Position numbers and translations under genes: made by a program. Shown piece by piece: positions 59,801 through 64,000 of a stretch of 64,000 nt of DNA (position 1 is its first letter; every line of letters starts with the position of its first letter). This DNA comes from Bacteroidia bacterium (GTDB lineage Bacteria; Bacteroidota; Ignavibacteria; SZUA-365): assembly GCA_027493955.1 (NCBI GenBank), contig JAOSJT010000001.1:2405131-2469130 (forward strand). The letters run 5' to 3'. Under the pieces are notes generated by a model, which saw only the letters and a list, made by a program, of their open reading frames with translations, did not search any database and was not told the DNA's origin.

Positions 59801-61618
59801 CTTGGCGACGGCCTTCTCGAGCAGGAAGCCGGTCGTGCCGACCACAGTGACGAGATCGGTATTCGACGTTGTCGTGCCGGTGAGATTGCCGCCGGAAATC
59901 GTGAAGTTGTTCGGGATGTTGCCCAGAGCCGACGTGTCCGCCACCTTCACATCGAATTCGATGAAATAGTACGGGACGCCGAACGCTCCGTACATGCCGC
60001 AGGCGCCATAGAAAATGTTCTGGCAGGTCGCGGCGATACTCGGAAGCGTAAAGGTCAACGTGTTGCCTGCCTGCGCCACGGAGACTCCAGTCCAATTCGA
60101 AGTCGGTGTGCAGGGGGTGTTCCAGGCGGTTCCAGTATAGTAAGACGGATTGCCGACATACTGCAGATTAGGATTGAGCACATCCGTGATGGTGGCACCG
60201 GTGATGGGAAGCCCGCCGATGTTCTGCACGCGCAGGCGGTAGCGGAAAATGCTTCCCGGCGTGTACGACGGCTGCTTGCTGCACACTTCCTTCCACAGGC
60301 AGGGTGTCGGCGCGGGCGCGCTGACCGTGAAGGTCGCGCAGGCCGTCAATGGCGGTACACCGACGATGGTTGCATGCGCACAGTTCGTTATCGTGCTGCC
60401 CACGGTGGCTGTTGAGGGGATAGTGAAATTCACCTCGAAGTAGCGACATTGCGTCGGAGGCAGCGGGGATGAAAGAGTGACAGTGACAACGTTACCCGTG
60501 AGCACCGCTGTCAAGCCCGTGGACACGGTGCCGAGCGAGATGCCGGTCAGTGCTGCGGGAATGGTGTCGGTGATGGTCATGGAGCTGATTGTGGTGCTGC
60601 CGTTGTTGCACACCCAGATCATGTATTTACCCGTGCATCCGGGCTGACCGTTTGTGTACACGTACTTGGCGAGCGTCCCGCTGGTCACGGACTTGATTTC
60701 CACACAGGTCTGCTGACTTGTGTGATTGGCGGGACCGCAGGGATTGTTCGCGCTACCGAGCGTTCCCTGAAGCGTGGCTTTGTTGGTAACCTGCGTCCCG
60801 GTCGGGAAGGTAGCCGGCGGATACGCGATGGTATATGTGCAACAGACCATCGTGTACATGGGTAAGGCGGAGAGCGCTCCGATATTCCAGGTGATGACGT
60901 TGCCGACCTGTGTCGCGCCGCAGGACGAGCTGACGAGATACGCTCCGGCGGGCAGGGTGTCGTACACCACCGCATTGAACATATTGAGCTGCCCCGTCAG
61001 GCCGACATTCTTGTACACGCAAATCTGATAGGTGATGAGGGAATCCGCCGTAACGTACGGACATGGACCCGGCTGCGTGCCCGCGCCCACAACCCATTTC
61101 CCGATATTCCAGGGATTCGAGGCCAGTGCGGTGGTCGAAACGAAGCCGGTACAGAAATCCACCGGCACCCCGCTGAGCATCGCGGTCAGGCAGACGTTGT
61201 TCCGCGCGGTGGTGCCGGGGCAAGTGACGCCGTTGGGAAATTGCACGGTGACGACGAAGGATCCCGAACAGCCCGAGGGCACACTCGCCCATGAAAGAGA
61301 AACGGTACCCGACGAACCCACCGGCGGCGTGACCACCGTGGGCGTACCGCAGGCGCTGGTGACGCTGAAGCTCTGGAATGTCACGCTCGACGGCAGTACA
61401 TCCGTGATCGTCACATTCGTCGCGCCGGCTGGTATGGAAAAATAGACGGTGTATGAAAAATTCTGTCCGGTGGCTATCGCCGTGTCGCTCACGACCTTCT
61501 TGAGCGTGAAGCCGTTCGACTGCGCCTGCGCCATGAACGATTGTGCGCTTGCGCCGGCGGTTCCGGCAAGCACGAAAACCAGACACCAGAAAAGTACAGA
61601 CTGTATGGACCGTTTCAT
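56819..61618 (-). CDS. T9SS-secreted DUF11-repeat protein (1599 aa)
   Basis: The ATG at 61618 follows AGGATGCTATC and starts a signal peptide (MKRSIQSVLFWCLVFVLAGTAGASAQ). The frame is open 29 codons further upstream without one. Residues about 40-800 contain several DUF11-like beta-sandwich repeats (FTLKKVVSDTAIATGQNFSY, NVTITDVLPSSVTF; LCWKEVCSK-like starts). About 812-1145 are three tandem ~108-residue modules with conserved cysteines, DSL, GNCTYxVxxTFTN, ESFQG and FTDxPPTDxxxCIRYG. A further region follows, and then a T9SS type-A sorting domain (LELLHSFPNPAMHSVTVNY ... TYIVRLSSAGGF). It is an exported, extended surface protein, likely an adhesin or stalk; no enzyme motif is seen. Its stop faces polA across a shared hairpin. 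Confidence 0.9.
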   Translation of the reverse strand: MKRSIQSVLFWCLVFVLAGTAGASAQSFMAQAQSNGFTLKKVVSDTAIATGQNFSYTVYFSIPAGATNVTITDVLPSSVTFQSFSVTSACGTPTVVTPPVGSSGTVSLSWASVPSGCSGSFVVTVQFPNGVTCPGTTARNNVCLTAMLSGVPVDFCTGFVSTTALASNPWNIGKWVVGAGTQPGPCPYVTADSLITYQICVYKNVGLTGQLNMFNAVVYDTLPAGAYLVSSSCGATQVGNVITWNIGALSALPMYTMVCCTYTIAYPPATFPTGTQVTNKATLQGTLGSANNPCGPANHTSQQTCVEIKSVTSGTLAKYVYTNGQPGCTGKYMIWVCNNGSTTISSMTITDTIPAALTGISLGTVSTGLTAVLTGNVVTVTLSSPLPPTQCRYFEVNFTIPSTATVGSTITNCAHATIVGVPPLTACATFTVSAPAPTPCLWKEVCSKQPSYTPGSIFRYRLRVQNIGGLPITGATITDVLNPNLQYVGNPSYYTGTAWNTPCTPTSNWTGVSVAQAGNTLTFTLPSIAATCQNIFYGACGMYGAFGVPYYFIEFDVKVADTSALGNIPNNFTISGGNLTGTTTSNTDLVTVVGTTGFLLEKAVAKDTTSWASTVNTLAGSNVNYRLRLTVAPGSVGLRHVTFADLLPRDNAPNDNLILGPCSPRGSAFDIGFASPISTSPLATGYRNATAGFANVNIFAPAGAPAAMFTSGCGTTGSWAPGILAADRNLGWYFGSAPIPAGNSATSLFTATVPASAQDQTTSCNTFAANGAVRHLINSTVISDQVIGNLESGTACVTVVKDTTSKEGCFKAVLNGVLNTGVDSAGNCTYDVIVTFTNTGAPTMGYFESFSGVVNPSPLLIPTGTTVDTLSFTDTPPTDIFVCIRYGVLDPTGAPQLCDSLCLDLPPCASGDPCDSLRAQFKSINATGVDAVGNCTYSVDIDFTNTSSGPIAVWFDSFQGSVVPAGANLPVGVSTQTFTFTDIPPTDVLACIRYGITLGQQPPVRVVCDSVCFDLPPCDDTGDPCDSLRAQVKQVSSTGTNSSGNCTYSVDITFTNSASSTATVWFESFQGAVAPATLNIPVGSSTQTVTFTDTPPTDALVCIRYGYFQGPQPVKRILCDSICFDITPCSDLPCDSLVKAELDTLCCDYKATIVNASSTPITSISYYITGGTLNSFTTMPCMPVSPPAVGSTSGILLYSPACNSNINFMFQAVPNTPSNTVSVTLVIHHDKDSCVVRFQYTCDRTPLQRCDDLKVKPFISSPLSLSGRSFTITNNKVPASPITHVTITPVPTPCTFIGGGLQVDYTATPWAGPYTRIPATGFISANAAVSFNLAINYSCNWTGNVQIVVHHADGDSCIYTYGPWKAQLGIGTGVVISDPIKDRVYANRLRMQNPGSGSPVKWLSINVEAPTDVIIAGSGKHWDGATLRGGYEMLEGYEQGATEVLFTFDTPIATGRTSEYFNLVVARDSAASGIPVVRWTTYDEEGNALATDTVSITTTVLSVRGGGASSFPSDFELLHSFPNPAMHSVTVNYAMAAPMDIRLELYNQLGERVSTVWQGHQSSGLHAARFDVSALAAGTYIVRLSSAGGFVTRPLIITR

Positions 61619-62078
61619 GATAGCATCCTGAAATAATGTGAATGCGTTTGAGCGAAATTCTGCAAGAACCATCACTGCCTCATCGGGCATAATCCAGGCG
61701 ATCATCGCGAATCGGCCTTTCGTCGGGCAACATGCACCGGAAAGCGATCCTCCCGAAGCGCTGGACCGTTGCAGGGCTGTCTAGATTGCCGCAGCGTGAT
61801 GCGTCGCCGTTTGGACTGACGCTTCATGGACCGCCTTCCTGGCGTCCCCGAACATGTTTATATGGACGTCGGGAGCCTTCAAGGATGAGCAAACGGTCCG
61901 GGTGCTTCGATCTGGGATGTTTCGTGTCCTAATATAGCGGACATTTTGCGAAAAGCAAGTATTTCAGAATGTTTTTCCGATATTCGGATACCACCGGCGC
62001 AGGGCATCACCTCCCGGTCCGGTTAGTGTATGACGTTCGGTCCGGTGTCTCCATCATATCCCGGCACCCTGAATACGG
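61619..62078. other. Intergenic region upstream of the DUF11-repeat gene
   Basis: About 460 bp with no recognised gene. Short frames here have no family signal. It leads into a cluster of short repeats at 62079-62650. Confidence 0.4.
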
Positions 62079-62188
62079 AACCATCACTGCGTGACGGTTT
62101 TTATCGAGTGTGATAGAATCTATCAAATATCGTCATGCCGAGTCATGTAACCATCAGCCTGAGGCTGACGGTTTATTTCGAGTGTGAC
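62079..62188. repeat. Two imperfect copies of an ACCATCA...TGACGGTTT...CGAGTGTGA element
   Basis: The copies at 62079-62113 and 62149-62188 share AACCATCA, TGACGGTTT and TCGAGTGTGA. The second has a CAGCCTGAGGCTG hairpin between them. The motif resembles intergenic repeat families of this group, but no match was verified. Confidence 0.55.
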
Positions 62189-62419
62189 ATGCATTCGAAG
62201 CGGTCTACTCAAACCCCGTCACGCTGAGCGAAGTGCTGCGGCAGGTTTTCGGTCTAAGGTACAAATACAGGTCAGCACGCAGTCGAAGCGCCCGCGTCTG
62301 TCCTGTTCGGTGTTCCCAAGTCCCGATCCCAACATGCCATGAGCAATCCAGCAACCATTCCGCCCGGACGGACGTCGGTTCATTTCGTGGATGACGTTGT
62401 GTCCCGGTTGTTTCTGCCC

Positions 62420-62475
62420 CTTCGGCTCCGCTCAGGGCCCGAAACGCCGTCGCCGGTGGCTGAGCGGAGCCGAAG
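62420..62475. repeat. REP-like 16-bp inverted repeat
   Basis: CTTCGGCTCCGCTCAG (62420-62435) and its exact reverse complement (62460-62475) flank a 24-nt loop, a pattern typical of REP-like palindromic intergenic elements. Confidence 0.75.
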
Positions 62476-62588
62476 CCACCACGGAAGATCGTATACTAAA
62501 ATGCGCGGTAGCTTTCGCGTTAATGTCGTGCGAACGAAATCGAGCAACTCCACATCGTCCCGAATGTGTATTGTGCGCAGTAGAGACG

Positions 62589-62650
62589 TTGCACGCAACG
62601 CCTCTTGCACGCAACGTCTCTTGCACGCAACGTCTCTTGTACGCAACGAC
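62589..62650. repeat. Four tandem 16-bp TTGCACGCAACGTCTC units
   Basis: Units at 62589-62604, 62605-62620, 62621-62636 and a partial 62637-62650. Each holds TTGCACGCAA, a near-palindrome, and the first is preceded by GAGACG. They lie directly before the candidate promoter of the Asp-box gene. Single-copy relatives of the unit are frequent in intergenic DNA of this bacterial group (from general knowledge). Confidence 0.85.
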
Positions 62651-62652
62651 GA

Positions 62653-62683
62653 TTGCCCTTGTCAAAACAATTCCGTACCTTCC
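62653..62683 (+). promoter_or_regulatory. Candidate promoter of the Asp-box propeller gene
   Basis: TTGC (62653-62656), 19 nt, TACCTTCC (62676-62683), about 118 bp before the ATG. Two mismatches to TAnnTTTG. Confidence 0.35.
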
Positions 62684-62801
62684 CTTTAAGATATTTATAC
62701 CGCTTTGGAGGTATATACGCATGTGGCATCCGATACAGCGTTGCTCCGCGGTTCATTCGCCTGAACTTCCCCACGGAGCAAAGCCAGATTCTGAGTGCAC
62801 C

Positions 62802-64000
62802 ATGAGATATTTCATCCTGGTGTTGCTGTGCCTGTTGTGCCAACCGCTTGACACCCAGCAATGGGAGCGCTTGCCGCTGAATGGCGGGCAACTCGATAAA
62901 TTGGTCCAGAATCCCTACAACGAAAAGGACATCATCGGGTATAACCGGCAAGGGAATTTCTTCAGAACAAAGAACGGAGGGAATAGCTGGGCTCGTATGC
63001 GGAACGAGACCTTCCGCTTCGATCAAAGCTTTGTGAATTTTACGTTTGATCCGCAAGGGCGCATATACGCGACCTCGTTGAATGGATTATGGCGATCAGA
63101 TGCTGACGGTGTCGTATGGGACTCTCTGCCTGTGCCGGGGAGCGATCATTATTTTGCTTACAGTCAAACAAAGGTAACAGCGGATGGATCGATCTTCGTC
63201 TGGGATAGCGACACGGAATCCCTGTACAAATCAACAGATGATGGCGATTCATGGAGGGAAATAGGACCAAAGAATCTCGGCTCTGGAACAGTCACTGACT
63301 TTTGTACTGCTTCCACAGATGGGAGTATAATTATGGCCTTGAAACAGGGTTACAAGGTAAAGAATTCCATTGTCGTGACGACGAATGGTGGAAATGATTG
63401 GATCCCATATCCACTTCCGGACTCTATACGTTCATTTATCCATTCCTTCCTCAGGAGCGGTAGACGTGTATTTCGCTTGACATCCGGTATTGATAACTTG
63501 AAGGTATTTGAATCATGCGATACCGGTAAAACATGGCGGCAGTTGAACCCGCAAACGATTCAAGTTATCGGAGGAGATTGTAATCGTTATGACGGAAAGC
63601 ATTTCCACATAAATGATACAATGGACATTATTCAACCGTGCCAATCATTGCTGCGATCCATGGATTCCGGAAAAACCTTTACACAACTGACAAATTTCCT
63701 CATTCTGGATGTTGTTCTTGTGGATACAGTTCTTATCGCAACCGTCCCGATTCGTGGGATTCTTCGATCCATGGATTATGGGACCACCTGGTCCGAGGTG
63801 CCATCCGCGCCGGTACTCTTTAATTTTGCGAGCATTGAATTTGCGCATGCCCACGACGATACAATGTTCGTACTTATTTCGGACGGTGGAAAGCTTCAAA
63901 GCAACTACGCCTTACTGGAGAGCGACGATGGCGGGATGACCTGGGACACTCTGTTTACCTCCCGCGCCGTCTATGAACTCTTTGTGGACGCGGGAAGGCC
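62802..64000 (+). CDS. Asp-box (BNR) beta-propeller secreted protein, N-terminal 399 residues (runs off the window)
   Basis: The ATG at 62802 opens a frame that stays open to the window edge, so the C-terminus is missing. A signal-like N-terminus (MRYFILVLLCLLCQPLDTQ) is followed by at least seven Asp-box motifs of the S/T-x-D-x-G-x-T/S-W type: TKNGGNSW, STDDGDSW, TTNGGNDW, SCDTGKTW, SMDSGKTF, SMDYGTTW, SDDGGMTW. They are spaced 35-80 residues apart, as in sortilin-, BNR- and Ycf48-like propellers. Such propellers in this bacterial group are commonly surface or periplasmic proteins ending in a T9SS sorting domain, which may lie outside the window. No catalytic sialidase residues can be assigned. 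The sequence is slightly more AT-rich than its neighbours. Confidence 0.82.
   Translation, partial: MRYFILVLLCLLCQPLDTQQWERLPLNGGQLDKLVQNPYNEKDIIGYNRQGNFFRTKNGGNSWARMRNETFRFDQSFVNFTFDPQGRIYATSLNGLWRSDADGVVWDSLPVPGSDHYFAYSQTKVTADGSIFVWDSDTESLYKSTDDGDSWREIGPKNLGSGTVTDFCTASTDGSIIMALKQGYKVKNSIVVTTNGGNDWIPYPLPDSIRSFIHSFLRSGRRVFRLTSGIDNLKVFESCDTGKTWRQLNPQTIQVIGGDCNRYDGKHFHINDTMDIIQPCQSLLRSMDSGKTFTQLTNFLILDVVLVDTVLIATVPIRGILRSMDYGTTWSEVPSAPVLFNFASIEFAHAHDDTMFVLISDGGKLQSNYALLESDDGGMTWDTLFTSRAVYELFVDAGR

Noticed and set aside
62589-62650. 16-bp tandem units as a CRISPR array
   Set aside because: Units are contiguous with no unique spacers, and no cas genes are present. The heptamer and 76-bp arrays are rejected as CRISPR for the same reason.

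Overview
The window is a GC-rich bacterial chromosome segment. It most likely comes from the Chlorobi / Ignavibacteriota / Kapabacteria side of the Bacteroidota (FCB) group. The evidence is at least seven secreted proteins ending in a type IX secretion (T9SS) type-A sorting domain, including the NPFNPST-type variant common in that branch, and promoter-like boxes of the Bacteroidota form (-33 TTG/TTTG, about 19 nt, -7 TAnnTTTG). Housekeeping genes (dnaX, polA, exodeoxyribonuclease III, pyrimidine-nucleoside phosphorylase) show ordinary chromosome. No tRNA, rRNA, CRISPR array, phage or transposase was recognised.

Layout. (1) 1-12.4 kb, minus strand: two tandem paralogous giant cell-surface proteins with SdrD-like, Ig/PKD-like and HYR-like domains. 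One is cut by the window edge. The complete one has 20 consecutive 80-residue HYR-like units in perfect 240-bp register, seven of which form a duplicated higher-order block. (2) 13.5-15.3 kb: a small lipoprotein and a NYN-nuclease/cold-shock-domain fusion. (3) 16-27.4 kb, plus strand: five tandem paralogous T9SS-secreted proteins, each with its own hairpin after the stop. Four have recognisable promoter boxes about 290-380 bp upstream of the start, which implies long leaders. The last two leaders are duplicated and contain stem-loops with a compensatory base change.

(4) 27.6-35.0 kb: a probable three-gene operon of an MpaB/Lcp-like (DUF2236) oxygenase, a seven-helix membrane protein resembling Pyr4-type terpene cyclases, and a 1781-residue pseudokinase-ATPase-GAF-histidine kinase. 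(5) 35.2-40.4 kb: an AAA ATPase with an inverted-repeat operator candidate, a Crp/Fnr regulator, a sigma-70 ECF / zinc anti-sigma pair with a DUF302 protein, a YgjP-like metallopeptidase and an O-methyltransferase. (6) 40.8-48.3 kb, minus strand: a 1755-residue VWA/cohesin T9SS protein, pyrimidine-nucleoside phosphorylase and a PepSY-like secreted protein. (7) 48.8-56.7 kb, plus strand: dnaX, a HerA-like protein without a P-loop, exonuclease III and polA. (8) 56.8-64 kb: a 1599-residue DUF11-repeat T9SS protein (minus) and the start of an Asp-box beta-propeller protein (plus).

The secreted genes look like a surface or adhesion arsenal delivered by a T9SS encoded elsewhere. Short repeats mark several gene junctions: heptamer arrays, a 76-bp tandem, 16-bp palindromic units and REP-like inverted repeats. 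The strongest leads for new biology are the structured leaders and mosaic ends of the five-paralog cluster, the higher-order HYR repeat, the oxygenase / Pyr4-like / sensor operon, and the HerA-like protein beside dnaX.
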